Positions 35,367 through 43,764 are shown, numbered from the stretch's first letter. The stretch is 64,000 bases of DNA from Pinibacter sp031553495 (GCA_031553495.1 JAVBLN010000031.1:72399-136398), one strand, 5' to 3'. Notes: generated by a model from the letters alone, not told the origin. Numbers and translations are program-made.

Positions 35367-36332
35367 ATGGGGAGAATGAGGAAATATATCATTATAATAA
35401 TAACAATAGCTTTAATACCGGCATGCAAAAATCACAAAAAAGCGATAGAAGGTTTGCAGGGAAAAGTTAAGTATGAAGTTGTAAACCTTGCTCCGAAAGT
35501 GCCTGGCCGCATTGTAAAAATATTTGTAAATGAAGGGCAGCTTGTGAAGAAAGGAGATACACTTGCTGTGCTTGAAGCCTCGGAAATAACAGCTAAAATA
35601 CAACAAGCAGACGGTGCTGTGGAGTCGGCTCAATGGCAACTGGATATGGCAAAAAATGGCGCGACCGCTGAGCAATTGGAACAGATAGCCGGACAAGTGG
35701 AAGCAGCAATAGAGCAGGTGGCATTTGCCGAAAAATCATTTCAACGGATGAGTAATATGTTTAGCGATTCTTTAATTCCTGCGCAGCAATTTGACGAGGT
35801 GAGAACAAAATATGAAGCTGCAAAAGCGCAGCTTAAATCGCTTGAAGCAAAGCAGGCAGAGATAAAGAAAGGTGCAAGAGCTGAACAAATTGGAATGGCT
35901 AAAGGACAGCTGGATAGGGCGATTGGCGCCAGAGCTGAAGCTGAACAGGCGAACAAAGAAAGATATTTGATTGCCCCCGCTGATATGCGTATTGAAGTAA
36001 TTTCATTAAAGGTTGGTGAGCTTGCATTACCAGGTTATTCTTTTGTCACCGGATATGAAAAGGGTAGTGTGTATTACCGATTTACCGTTTCCGAGTCTAA
36101 GGTAAATGCATATAAAGTAAACCATGATGTTGTAGTGGAAGTGCCCTATATTAATAAGCGCATACCTTGTAAAATACGTGCTGTTAAGGAATTGCCACGT
36201 TATGCGGACAATACGTCTGTTGCGCCGAATTATAAATTGGGAGAAGCTGTTTTTGAATTGAAAGTTGCTCCAAATGATATTAAAACTTCCGGAGACTTAT
36301 ATCAAAATTCCTCTGTGATATTAATTCAATAA
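35367..36332 (+). CDS. HlyD-family periplasmic adaptor lipoprotein
   Basis: 321 residues, lipobox ALIPAC with Cys20. Lipoyl half-motif VPGRIVKIFVNEGQLVKKGD, a long coiled-coil (about 75-195, Ala/Glu/Gln-rich, EQLEQIAGQVEAA), then IAPADMRIEVISLKVGELA and the barrel domain. Links inner-membrane permease and TolC. Four or fifteen bases of alternative start (MGRMRK) are possible. 79 bases after the TolC gene. Confidence 0.9.
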   Translation: MGRMRKYIIIIITIALIPACKNHKKAIEGLQGKVKYEVVNLAPKVPGRIVKIFVNEGQLVKKGDTLAVLEASEITAKIQQADGAVESAQWQLDMAKNGATAEQLEQIAGQVEAAIEQVAFAEKSFQRMSNMFSDSLIPAQQFDEVRTKYEAAKAQLKSLEAKQAEIKKGARAEQIGMAKGQLDRAIGARAEAEQANKERYLIAPADMRIEVISLKVGELALPGYSFVTGYEKGSVYYRFTVSESKVNAYKVNHDVVVEVPYINKRIPCKIRAVKELPRYADNTSVAPNYKLGEAVFELKVAPNDIKTSGDLYQNSSVILIQ

Positions 36333-36361
36333 CCAATTGCTGGTATAGAAAATAATCTAAA

Positions 36362-37540
36362 ATGAAAAAATTTGCACAATTACTAGTTGTTGAATTCAGG
36401 CGCATTTTTTCAAATGGTGTGGTAATGTTGATATTTTTTGGCGCTCCTTTGGCGTATGGTGTTTTAGTAGGCTATACGTATAAAAGTGCCAAAGTTCACA
36501 AATTACCTGTCGGAGTTGTTGATTTGGATGCATCTCCAATGGCTGATAAAATTATTGAAGCGTTGGATGATAATGAGAACATTCAGGTAAAGAAAGTGTA
36601 TCATACTGCGGAAAATTTACAGCAGCACATGATAGACAATTCGTTCCAGGCCATCATTACTATTCCAGAAAGATTTGGTGCGGATATAAACCAAAAAAGA
36701 TACCCTGAGATAAATGTGGATCTGAATATGGCAAACATACTTACCGTGAATTTTGCGAGCCGGGCCATTCAAACAGTGCTGGGAACATTAAATGCTGGTA
36801 TGGAAATAGAAGGAATTAAAAAACAGGGAGTGCCTGCAAGCATCTCGCAGCAAAGGTTTGAAGCGTTTAAAACTAATTTCAACAGGATGTATAACCCAGG
36901 CAATAGTTATCTTGAATTTATGTGGCCGGGTTTAATGGGTGCTGTAATTCAACAGGTATTTTTTCTTTGCCTTGCATTAGTATTTGCCCGCGACTTTGAA
37001 GATAAATATTTTGCAGTATTGGCAAAAGAGCATCGCTGGTCACCTTACTTTATGCTTTTGAAATCTGTGCCTTTCATATTGCTGAGTGTTTTTGTATGGG
37101 GTATGGCGGCTGTTCTTATTGATAGTTTTGGAATACATCAAAATGTATTTAACTCGTCAATGTGCTTGTTAGGCGTATTGTTTACTACAGCCGCAATGAG
37201 TATTGGTATGTTATGTTCCATAATATTCCCAACTCAACTTAAGGCTACGGAATTTTTGATGGTGATTGCTACTCCCGGATTTATTCTAAGCGGTTATACA
37301 TGGCCGTTATCAGAAATGCCTTCTGTTATACAAAAGTTTGCTGAATGTATTCCGCTTACTCATTTTTTGGAAGGATACCGCAGAATCGCATTGTATAATG
37401 GTTCTGTAAGTGATATTTTACCACAAATAAAAGCATTAGGTGCTATCACAATATTCTTCTTTATTTTGGCTACAATGTTGTTGCAATGGAAGATCTGGAA
37501 GCAACGGCGTGAGCTGAGATTTGAAAAAACTAAAGGTTAA
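36362..37540 (+). CDS. ABC-2 type permease without a local ATPase
   Basis: 392 residues: helix 1 (VVMLIFFGAPLAYGVLVGY), extracytoplasmic loop with GVVDLDASPMADKIIEAL, YNPGNSYLEFMWPGLMGAVIQQ before helix 2, then helices to IFFFILATMLLQWKIWKQRREL. Family ABC2_membrane_3, the YhhJ/YbhR type. No ATP-binding gene lies in this operon or after it; the subunit must come from elsewhere, perhaps from the neighbouring exporter, or the protein works differently. Confidence 0.87.
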   Translation: MKKFAQLLVVEFRRIFSNGVVMLIFFGAPLAYGVLVGYTYKSAKVHKLPVGVVDLDASPMADKIIEALDDNENIQVKKVYHTAENLQQHMIDNSFQAIITIPERFGADINQKRYPEINVDLNMANILTVNFASRAIQTVLGTLNAGMEIEGIKKQGVPASISQQRFEAFKTNFNRMYNPGNSYLEFMWPGLMGAVIQQVFFLCLALVFARDFEDKYFAVLAKEHRWSPYFMLLKSVPFILLSVFVWGMAAVLIDSFGIHQNVFNSSMCLLGVLFTTAAMSIGMLCSIIFPTQLKATEFLMVIATPGFILSGYTWPLSEMPSVIQKFAECIPLTHFLEGYRRIALYNGSVSDILPQIKALGAITIFFFILATMLLQWKIWKQRRELRFEKTKG

Positions 37541-37570
37541 ACTAAAATTTAACAGTAGAATATGTTTTGG

Positions 37571-37652
37571 TGTTTTTTTGGGTGTCAACTGTTGTGCCCT
37601 GATTTAACTTTGGTTGCGACGCTCCATTCATCGGTTGAATATCTATTGAGCG
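37571..37652 (+). repeat. Intergenic repeat copy 12 (core B variant)
   Basis: Seven-T run, GGGTGTCAACTGTTG, a diverged left arm, core GGTTGCGACGCTCC (inner base A instead of T) and right arm ending CTATTGAGCG. Confidence 0.65.
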
Positions 37653-37780
37653 ATTAAAATTTCAGCTCCGAAATAAATATCGAATTGGTGATTTAACAGA
37701 ATTATGAAGCAAGCAGGGTTCACAAAAAGTGACTGGTTTCCTCTTTGTCTAAATAAGAATGTAAGTCGCCTTAGGTCTTG

Positions 37781-37860
37781 TTCAGTGAATTGATACCGTT
37801 GAAGTGTGCGACGCAACCGGGGCTAAATAGTAGCACTATTGCCCGGCCCATAAATAAAAA
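37781..37860 (-). repeat. Intergenic repeat copy 13 (core B)
   Basis: Minus-strand: TTTTTATTTATGGGCCGGGC, left arm AATAGTGCTACTATTTAGC, core GGTTGCGTCGCACACTTC, right arm with GGTATCAATTCACTGAAC. Faces copy 12. Confidence 0.75.
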
Positions 37861-38139
37861 GCTATTAAAGGATGCAACTATTTGTAATTGGCAGAATTAC
37901 TATATGCCGTTTGTTGTTTTGCTGAATTTTGATTTCCTCTTCATATATATTCCTTTAATCCATAAATCAGAAATACAATAAATTCGAATTCTGACAACAA
38001 TCTCATCCGTCATTATTAGCACGGGTCAAATACCTTGTTCAAATTAGAAATTGTAGCTTATAATAAACCAAACCGTTTGAGAAATCTCTTGCAATTGTCA
38101 GGGCATTGATCTATGACCTTTAGTTTTTCCGCATTTTAT

Positions 38140-40164
38140 TCACACCAAATATTCCGGAGTCCGTATTTCTTTTGGTGGCCATACAAAATCTTTGGGATGC
38201 TTAAAAAAATACCTGCGAAGCACACCCAAAAATTCCGGGTAGTCTTTTAACATGATGCCACGCGATTTTACGGCCACATAAAATGCAAGGGAAAAGCTTA
38301 CCAGGAAATTGATAAAGCCTATGAATAATATTCCAAATAGAATTGTTAATAAGTAAGTAAGCGGCAATTGATGATCAATTCCATAATAGCCAATGGCCGT
38401 ATTTCCAGCGGAAATGGTAATATGCCTTATATCGAATGGTATTCCTAAAATTTTTCCTAACGGTGCAGCACATCCCAAAAAGAAGCCTAACGAAATACTT
38501 CCCGCAAGTGCACCTGAATTTTTGTTCATAAAATTTGATAACTTTTCTAACCTTCGCGGAGACATGGTGTTTACAAAAATGTGATGATTTTTTAATCGTT
38601 CGGATATATTTCCATACACTATATGATTTTCCACATAACCCGCAATTATTCCGCTTAAGAAAAGAAAAAATCCTGTGAAACAGGCATATAGAAGCGACAT
38701 GCTTTGCAGCGGATGTTGATCTGACAACAGTTTTAAAGCTGCTTCACCTTCCGCTATTTTAAAGCCAAAACAAATATTAAATAACCAGGCCAGCAAAAAG
38801 GTGAAAGGAAAAACGATCAGTAAGTTTCCTGTAAATGATGCAATTTGGCTGCGTGAAACTTTGGCCACTGTAAGCGCCAGGCTTCGCAAGTCCGGACGAG
38901 ATTGATTTTTTTTCACATCAAATGTTCTGGCTACAGCAGATGCGGTGTAAGCCGGCTGTTTGGTTGCCAGCGTGGCGTTCGTTTGATCCATTAACACAAA
39001 CCCCGCTGCATAGTTGGTGCTATAGCTCATACCCTGCCAGAAATATGGTAAGTGTAATAGACCTAACAGATTTTTTATAATGGCCACAAACGAAACTATA
39101 AAGCCGCCAGCCATTGAACTTTTAAACAACTGATTAAAATCGAATCGACTGTGCGTTATATATTTTTCTCCTCGTTTTCCTTTATGCTCTGCTATTTGAT
39201 AGGCAAGCAATCCGAGATTCATGGAAAGAAATTCTCCCAGGCTGTTTTTAGTGTTTTCGTTTTTTACTACAGTTATAAAATATTCAATGAATTTATCAGT
39301 GTCAAAGTAATCATCCGCGTTTAAAGCATCAATAATTAGAAGCATCCGTTCTATTTGCTGCTGTGTGCGAACGGTTAAAAATGTTTGAGCAAGGCTGGTA
39401 CCAAAGTGAGAGCGCAGTTCATTTAACTGCTGTAGGCTATTAATACAGTTGTGCAGGCACTTCTGTATTTTTATAAACAGTAATTTTTTATCGTTGTCGC
39501 TAATGTTATTTTGCTGCAGGTAAAAATTTATCAACTTGTTTTGTTCAAGAAAAGGATGAATAGCATGTTGAACGTCTTCAAACCGGTTGGTCATTTCCTT
39601 TTCCATTCCCAGTGTAGCCACTCGGTAGGAAAGGATTTGCAGTGCATCTCCCAGTTGTTTTATAATAGCAGGTTCGGAAATATTTACCTGTATTCCCAGA
39701 AGTGTGAAGAACTCTTTCCACAAATTTTTATCAATATTACTTACCCATATATGATCCTTTTTCCAGTAAAATATTCTCTCTATATGATAGCGGAAATCTT
39801 TTGAATGTTGCAGCGGCGGCAGTATTTTATGTTTAAGCTTATTAAACAGTTCTTGCACAAAACCACGAGAACGGATAATGCCGCTTTCGACCAATGCAGG
39901 CAAAAGAGTTGTATTTTGAAATTGCGAAAGCAATGCCTTTCTTAATGCGAAGAGTGCAAGCCGTTCGTTTTTGAGTTGTGAAAGAACAACCTGAAATTTT
40001 GCTTCTGCGGTTTTTGTTTTTTTATAATTCCCGGGTCTAATGTTTTTTACAATATCCACTACATATTGAAGTCCGCGGGTTCCGGTATATAAGGGTACAA
40101 CAACAGCCTTTTGATTCTTTTCCTTTGCAGTATCTATATTCTTTTTTTTCGGCAATAACCTCAT
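38140..40164 (-). CDS. Gcr/SpecificRecomb-family (PF10136) membrane protein
   Basis: 674 residues. The family was named site-specific recombinase after a Neisseria gene (gcr), but the protein has no tyrosine or serine recombinase catalytic motif that I can see. Its second half holds about six membrane helices (MAGGFIVSFVAIIKNLLGLL, LLIVFPFTFLLAWLFNI, YACFTGFFLFLSGIIAGYVE, LTYLLTILFGILFIGFINFL). The first 300 residues are helical and soluble. YSTNYAAGFVLMDQTNATLATKQPA is the family hallmark. Recombinase activity should not be assumed. Single-gene unit. Confidence 0.82.
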   Translation of the reverse strand: MRLLPKKKNIDTAKEKNQKAVVVPLYTGTRGLQYVVDIVKNIRPGNYKKTKTAEAKFQVVLSQLKNERLALFALRKALLSQFQNTTLLPALVESGIIRSRGFVQELFNKLKHKILPPLQHSKDFRYHIERIFYWKKDHIWVSNIDKNLWKEFFTLLGIQVNISEPAIIKQLGDALQILSYRVATLGMEKEMTNRFEDVQHAIHPFLEQNKLINFYLQQNNISDNDKKLLFIKIQKCLHNCINSLQQLNELRSHFGTSLAQTFLTVRTQQQIERMLLIIDALNADDYFDTDKFIEYFITVVKNENTKNSLGEFLSMNLGLLAYQIAEHKGKRGEKYITHSRFDFNQLFKSSMAGGFIVSFVAIIKNLLGLLHLPYFWQGMSYSTNYAAGFVLMDQTNATLATKQPAYTASAVARTFDVKKNQSRPDLRSLALTVAKVSRSQIASFTGNLLIVFPFTFLLAWLFNICFGFKIAEGEAALKLLSDQHPLQSMSLLYACFTGFFLFLSGIIAGYVENHIVYGNISERLKNHHIFVNTMSPRRLEKLSNFMNKNSGALAGSISLGFFLGCAAPLGKILGIPFDIRHITISAGNTAIGYYGIDHQLPLTYLLTILFGILFIGFINFLVSFSLAFYVAVKSRGIMLKDYPEFLGVLRRYFFKHPKDFVWPPKEIRTPEYLV

Positions 40165-40294
40165 AAGTATGTATAGGTTTAGGTAGTTACAAAATATTCA
40201 AAAAACCGGATGATAATTTTATTCATTTTCCAGCCTGGCAAATTATTGCAAAGAAAATATATTCGTTATTTATGATTATTAATCATTTGTGAAA

Positions 40295-40326
40295 GTTGTT
40301 CGGTTATGAACTTGTTTTTAATTTTG
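40295..40326 (+). promoter_or_regulatory. Promoter of clpS
   Basis: GTTG at 40295-40298 (three of four to TTTG), 20-base spacer, TAATTTTG at 40319-40326, an exact TAnnTTTG. The start codon of clpS follows 16 bases later. Confidence 0.5.
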
Positions 40327-40342
40327 TAGAAAATATTGATGT

Positions 40343-40648
40343 ATGAGCTTCTTCCTTAATGAAGATACAAGAACAAGTGTAAAAGAAGATGTCGATCTGC
40401 TTACTGCGGTGGAAGATCCGTACCAGTTGATTGTATGGAATGATGAGGTTAATACTTTTGATTGGGTAATTGACGCATTGATTGATATATGCGGTCATAC
40501 AATTGAGCAAGCCGAACAATGCGCCATGATCATTCATGTAAAGGGAAAATATGCTGTAAAGAAAGGCGAATACGAAACACTTAAACCTATGTGTGACGCG
40601 ATTACCGACAGAGACATCGGTGCTACGGTAGAGGAAACGGTGGGATAG
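40343..40648 (+). CDS. clpS: ClpS adaptor of the ClpAP/ClpCP protease
   Basis: 101 residues. YQLIVWNDEVNTFDWVIDAL is the Bacteroidota form of the ClpS signature (NDxxxTF), followed by IEQAEQCAMIIHVKGKYAVKKG, which holds the helix that contacts the Clp chaperone and the N-degron pocket. ClpS delivers proteins with N-terminal Leu, Phe, Tyr or Trp to the Clp protease. The aat gene 400 bases downstream, which makes such N-degrons, fits a common pathway. Confidence 0.9.
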   Translation: MSFFLNEDTRTSVKEDVDLLTAVEDPYQLIVWNDEVNTFDWVIDALIDICGHTIEQAEQCAMIIHVKGKYAVKKGEYETLKPMCDAITDRDIGATVEETVG

Positions 40649-40662
40649 ACCAGGATTTGAAT

Positions 40663-40695
40663 TAATAATTAGTAATTAATAATTAATAATTAATA
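40663..40695. repeat. AATTAATAATTAAT array
   Basis: Tandem units of TAATTAATAATTAAT. Similar arrays at 50808-50840 and 61814-61846. Confidence 0.7.
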
Positions 40696-40722
40696 CTTGT
40701 GCTTAAGAAGCTGTTTGAGTTA

Positions 40723-40803
40723 ATGTTTTTTTGATACCGGCTGCAGCTTTTCATGGCATCATCGTTGCGTCGCAATCACTTCATCGGTAGTATTTCATGG
40801 CAA
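40723..40803 (+). repeat. Intergenic repeat copy 14 (core B, CATGGC arms)
   Basis: T-run, GATACCGGCTGCAGC, TTTTCATGGCATC, core CGTTGCGTCGCAATCACTTC, GTAGTATTTCATGGCAAC. Faces copy 15. Confidence 0.8.
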
Positions 40804-40814
40804 CTTCTTATAGT

Positions 40815-41027
40815 TGAAAGTTGAAAGTGCTTTTAATAAATTGAGAATGGAGAGTTGAGAATGGAGAATGCTTTATAGTTGAGAATGCTATAAATATTAG
40901 ATAAAGCTGAGACAAAAACACTCATAACTTACAACTCATAACTCACAACTCTCAATAGAATTCCTACCGCACAAGTGAGTGACACAACGATGCTTAATAG
41001 TAGCACTACCGCCGGTTCAATAAAAAT
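40815..41027 (-). repeat. Long composite repeat, left partner
   Basis: About 210 bases: GTTGAGAATG and CATAACTCACAACT arrays joined by a unique link (TATAAATATTAGATAAAGC) and ending in repeat copy 15. Present in inverted orientation, with the same order and close identity, at 44351-44580. A third, partial copy lies at 47030-47117. Confidence 0.8.
40951..41027 (-). repeat. Intergenic repeat copy 15 (core A)
   Basis: Minus-strand consensus copy (ACCGGCGGTAG left arm, A core, GCGGTAGGAATTCTATTGAG right arm). It ends 21 bases before aat. Confidence 0.87.
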
Positions 41028-41048
41028 TGGGATCTCTAATCTTACTAC

Positions 41049-41699
41049 ATGTCAATATTTGCTTTGGATAAACATATTGCATTTCCGCCGGTGGAGGAAG
41101 CTGAGCCCGATGGTCTTTTGGCTGTGGGTGGCGATCTTTCTGTGGAAAGATTGTTGGCGGCTTACAGGAAGGGAATTTTTCCGTGGTATGAAGGAGAGTA
41201 TCCATTGTGGTGGTGCCCCGATCCCAGGTTTGTATTGTTTCCCCACAAGTTGAAAATATCTAAAAGTATGAAGGCGCTTTTGAAAAATGGCGCTTTTGAA
41301 TTTACTGTCAACAAGGCATTTGGTAGTGTTATTCGCAGTTGCAAAAGTGTTTCCAGAAAAGATCAGGACGGCACCTGGATTACTAATGAAGTGGAGATTG
41401 CATACAGCCGTTTGCATACATTGGGCTACGCTCACAGCGCGGAAGTTTGGTTTGAAAATGAATTGGTTGGCGGCTTGTATGGATTGAAAATAGGGAAGGT
41501 GTTTTTTGGTGAAAGCATGTTCAGCAAAATGAGTAATGCTTCCAAATATGCGTTCATTAATTATACGAAGGAATTAATGAGAGAAGGAGTTCAGTTGATT
41601 GATTGCCAAATATATACCTCACACCTTGAGAGCCTTGGAGCGGAAATGATCTCGCGCCGCCGGTTCTCCGATTATCTAAAAAATTTCTGCAATTGCTGA
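41049..41699 (+). CDS. aat: Leucyl/phenylalanyl-tRNA--protein transferase
   Basis: 216 residues. GLLAVGGDLSVERLLAAYRKG and IFPWYE, then WWCPDPRFVLFP and GGLYGLKIGKVFFGESMFS, are the family hallmarks in order, ending at the normal length. It adds Leu or Phe from tRNA to the N-terminus of proteins with basic first residues, creating a ClpS-recognised N-degron. Lies downstream of clpS on the same strand. Confidence 0.95.
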   Translation: MSIFALDKHIAFPPVEEAEPDGLLAVGGDLSVERLLAAYRKGIFPWYEGEYPLWWCPDPRFVLFPHKLKISKSMKALLKNGAFEFTVNKAFGSVIRSCKSVSRKDQDGTWITNEVEIAYSRLHTLGYAHSAEVWFENELVGGLYGLKIGKVFFGESMFSKMSNASKYAFINYTKELMREGVQLIDCQIYTSHLESLGAEMISRRRFSDYLKNFCNC

Positions 41700-41781
41700 T
41701 GGTGCTTTTTGTACAATTAGCTTGAACCTGTAGTAAAATTTTTAAATTTTTTTTCACTTTTTTTTTATGAGAAAAAAATAG

Positions 41782-41789
41782 TAAATTTA
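41782..41789 (+). promoter_or_regulatory. Possible -7 box for the 36-codon gene
   Basis: TAAATTTA, one mismatch to TAnnTTTG, preceded by an A/T-rich stretch. It would give a leader of about 125 bases. Confidence 0.3.
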
Positions 41790-41921
41790 CCTAGAAGGTA
41801 ATACTACACACACTGCTTTAAAACTGCTATTAATACAACGCCGCCTTAATATCCTGTGGACGCTTTATGATTAATTACTTATCTCTGGTAAATTAATTTT
41901 TTAACTATTAAAGGCTCCATT

Positions 41922-42032
41922 ATGAAAAGAAATTTCCACATTAATTTTAACGGTGTTACAATCGCATTGATCGTTATTGCCATGTATGCAGCCATTGCGC
42001 TTATAACATACCTGGCATGGAGCAATCAATAA
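41922..42032 (+). CDS. 36-residue single-pass membrane microprotein
   Basis: ATG at 41922, TAA at 42030-42032. The product starts MKRNFHINFNG, has one hydrophobic helix (residues 12-32, VTIALIVIAMYAAIALITYLA) and ends WSNQ, with a positive N-terminus as expected for a small inner-membrane protein. No family recognised. Support: clear ATG, a membrane-type composition unlike surrounding non-coding DNA, a possible promoter 130 bases upstream, and a terminator-like hairpin 40 bases downstream. It could still be chance. Confidence 0.5.
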   Translation: MKRNFHINFNGVTIALIVIAMYAAIALITYLAWSNQ

Positions 42033-42072
42033 AGCGATAAAATATTTTTCAAAATATCTTCTCTATTTTTTT

Positions 42073-42163
42073 AGCCGGTAATATATCTGGATGGATCACT
42101 GTGTACATCACCTTTAGGAGTGTATGAGGTGAAAAATTATTGTAGATTATTGCCGGCTTTTCT
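42073..42163. terminator. Nested hairpin with terminal T-run
   Basis: An 11-bp outer stem (42073-42083 with 42148-42158, AGCCGGTAATA, one wobble) closes a large loop that contains an inner hairpin TCACCT/AGGTGA (42108-42113, 42127-42132). TTTTCT follows. Probably the 3' end of the microprotein transcript. Confidence 0.5.
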
Positions 42164-42182
42164 ATGTGAGAAAGTGGAGGCC

Positions 42183-42215
42183 GGATGTCCCGCACCTCAA
42201 AGGTGTAGGACATCC
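42183..42215. terminator. Strong hairpin between convergent genes
   Basis: GGATGTCC/GGACATCC (8 bp) and, after two unpaired bases on each side, CACCT/AGGTG (5 bp) with a CAA loop. Lies 38 bases from the stop of the minus-strand exonuclease gene and may terminate it; no T-run, so a repeat element is the alternative. Confidence 0.5.
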
Positions 42216-42253
42216 TGATAACGACACAAGATTGTTTATTATACAATTCTTCT

Positions 42254-43579
42254 TCACAAACTAATTTTTCTTTCTGGAAACTTTTGCGCATACTGGTAAA
42301 TCAATCCGCGTATGTAGTCGTTATCTGCATAAGGAATTATGCAGTCTTGCAGTTTTTCAAGTGTAATATTGTTATCGGGAAATTTTTCTTTTAAAGCGAT
42401 GCCGCAAAATTTTCCTTTGTTCATCAGCAAAATAGAGGAATGGTTGTAATTGCCATCAACAATGGCAAATGTGGGAAGTTGTTCATGCAAAGCGGCAATG
42501 GCTTTAGCTATTTTGGCGTTGTGTAAAACCGCATCTTCAGTTATATTCTGATAATCGTTGATTATTCCAAAACAGAGCTGCTCGTTTATTTCAAACTGCT
42601 GAGCCATTTTTCTGAGCAACGATTGACCTTCATGTAATAAATTAAAAGTGTATAATGGGTTGAGATGATGTTTCTTTTTTTCAATGGCAAATCTCAGGTA
42701 TCCTTTTCTATCTTCATAAGTGTACAAACCGTAAGCATTGTGAAATCCTTTTTGGCTTCTGTTGAATTCCGGCCACAGCTTACGTATTTCAACACTTTCC
42801 AGTATAAGCGCTACCAGTTCGCTTGAGCATTCCTTATGTGAAATTCCATACACTTTTCGAAGAAGTTCCTGTTTACGTTTGCTGCCATCATTATTGGAAA
42901 AATGACTTTTTACTCGTTTTTGTAAATTGGTGGCTTTGCCTACATAAATGATTTTTCCTTTTACATCGTGAAAATAATAAACACCGGGCATCATGGGCAG
43001 TTGTTCTATATGCGCTCCGGGCAAATGATTTGGCAGATATTGCTCTTTGTTTTTTCCTTTCAGCATTTTCGCAATGTGGCCCTGCGAATCGCTCGCTAAT
43101 AGTTTTTCGAATAAAATGGCAGTTGCTTCAGCATCTCCGTATGCCCTGTGCCTGTCGTTGATAGTTATATTAAATGATCTGCACAGGTTACCGAGACTAT
43201 ATTTAGCTAATCCCGGAAATACTTTGCGGGCCATGCGAACCGTACACAATTTTTTCACATTAAGATCGAAGCCGCAGGAGTGCAGGTGATGTTTTATGAA
43301 TGAATAATCGAAGTTGACATTATGCGCTACGAATACCCGGTTGGCTAGCAGGTTGTAGATGTTTTCCGCTACGTTTTCAAAAGTGGGAGCGTCTGCCACC
43401 ATTTGATTTGTAATACCTGTAAGAACAGTAATGTAGTGTGGAATTTTTTGCTGCGGATTAATAAGCGTTTGATATTTTCCTTCTATCTCCATGCCATTAT
43501 GCAATATAATGGCAATCTCTGTAATGCCATTGCCGTGCGCATATCCACCGGTGGTTTCTATATCAACAATTGCATACAT
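42254..43579 (-). CDS. DnaQ-type 3'-5' exonuclease fused to a GIY-YIG domain
   Basis: 441 residues from ATG at 43579; an upstream start at 43639 would add 20 residues unlike the family and lie within the palindromic element. DEDDh exonuclease at 1-165: DIETTG, HNVNFDYSF, HRAYGDAEAT. GIY-YIG domain at about 190-270: MPGVYYFHD and IIYVGKATNLQKRV, as in UvrC and Cho. The C-terminal 170 residues are of unknown fold. This fusion is widespread in Bacteria and often annotated as DNA polymerase III epsilon; a repair nuclease role is more likely. Confidence 0.9.
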   Translation of the reverse strand: MYAIVDIETTGGYAHGNGITEIAIILHNGMEIEGKYQTLINPQQKIPHYITVLTGITNQMVADAPTFENVAENIYNLLANRVFVAHNVNFDYSFIKHHLHSCGFDLNVKKLCTVRMARKVFPGLAKYSLGNLCRSFNITINDRHRAYGDAEATAILFEKLLASDSQGHIAKMLKGKNKEQYLPNHLPGAHIEQLPMMPGVYYFHDVKGKIIYVGKATNLQKRVKSHFSNNDGSKRKQELLRKVYGISHKECSSELVALILESVEIRKLWPEFNRSQKGFHNAYGLYTYEDRKGYLRFAIEKKKHHLNPLYTFNLLHEGQSLLRKMAQQFEINEQLCFGIINDYQNITEDAVLHNAKIAKAIAALHEQLPTFAIVDGNYNHSSILLMNKGKFCGIALKEKFPDNNITLEKLQDCIIPYADNDYIRGLIYQYAQKFPERKISL

Positions 43580-43630
43580 TCGAACGCTTTTTGAGTATAC
43601 GAAATTAAAAAATGTTGTTGAATTAAAGTT

Positions 43631-43745
43631 TTTGTCCACGAATTATACGAATCGGCACGAATTATTTTTGAAGAGCAATATTTCATACAGGTATAAGATC
43701 TTTTCAAAAATTGTTATCTTATAAAATTCGTGCAATTTGTGGATA
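43631..43745. repeat. Palindromic CCACGAATT element
   Basis: TTGTCCACGAATT (from 43632) and its inverted counterpart AATTTGTGGA (to 43743) enclose further inverted parts: CACGAATT/AATTCG and an inner stem ATAAGAT/ATCTTAT (43693-43699, 43716-43722). Lies between the exonuclease and GNAT genes. Confidence 0.7.
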
Positions 43746-43764
43746 GCAACTATTTAGATGCGTA

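Larger units (their letters stand above)
37541..38139. other. Intergenic region with a facing repeat pair and short shared blocks
   Basis: 599 bases between convergent genes. Contains repeat copies 12 and 13, then a block (about 37951-38000, CTTTAATCCATAAATC ... ATTCTGACAAC) and the 18-mer CTTATAATAAACCAAACC (38057-38074), both of which recur near 48148-48340. No gene supported. Confidence 0.5.
40649..41048. other. Repeat-packed gap between clpS and aat
   Basis: An AATTAATAATTAAT array (40663-40695) starts 14 bases after the clpS stop, then repeat copy 14, then a GTTGAGAATGGAGA array (40815-40880), a CATAACTCACAACT array (40921-40952) and repeat copy 15. Almost every base belongs to some repeat; no gene. 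Confidence 0.6.

Noticed and set aside
37778..37981. 67-codon frame between the permease and the Gcr-like gene
   Set aside because: It runs through repeat copy 13 and AT-rich DNA with no protein-like features.
38140..40164. Recombinase as a sign of a mobile island
   Set aside because: No catalytic motif, no att sites or cargo; protein looks like a membrane protein.
42254..43579. GIY-YIG domain as a homing endonuclease
   Set aside because: Fused to a DEDDh exonuclease with UvrC/Cho-like motifs; no intron or intein context.
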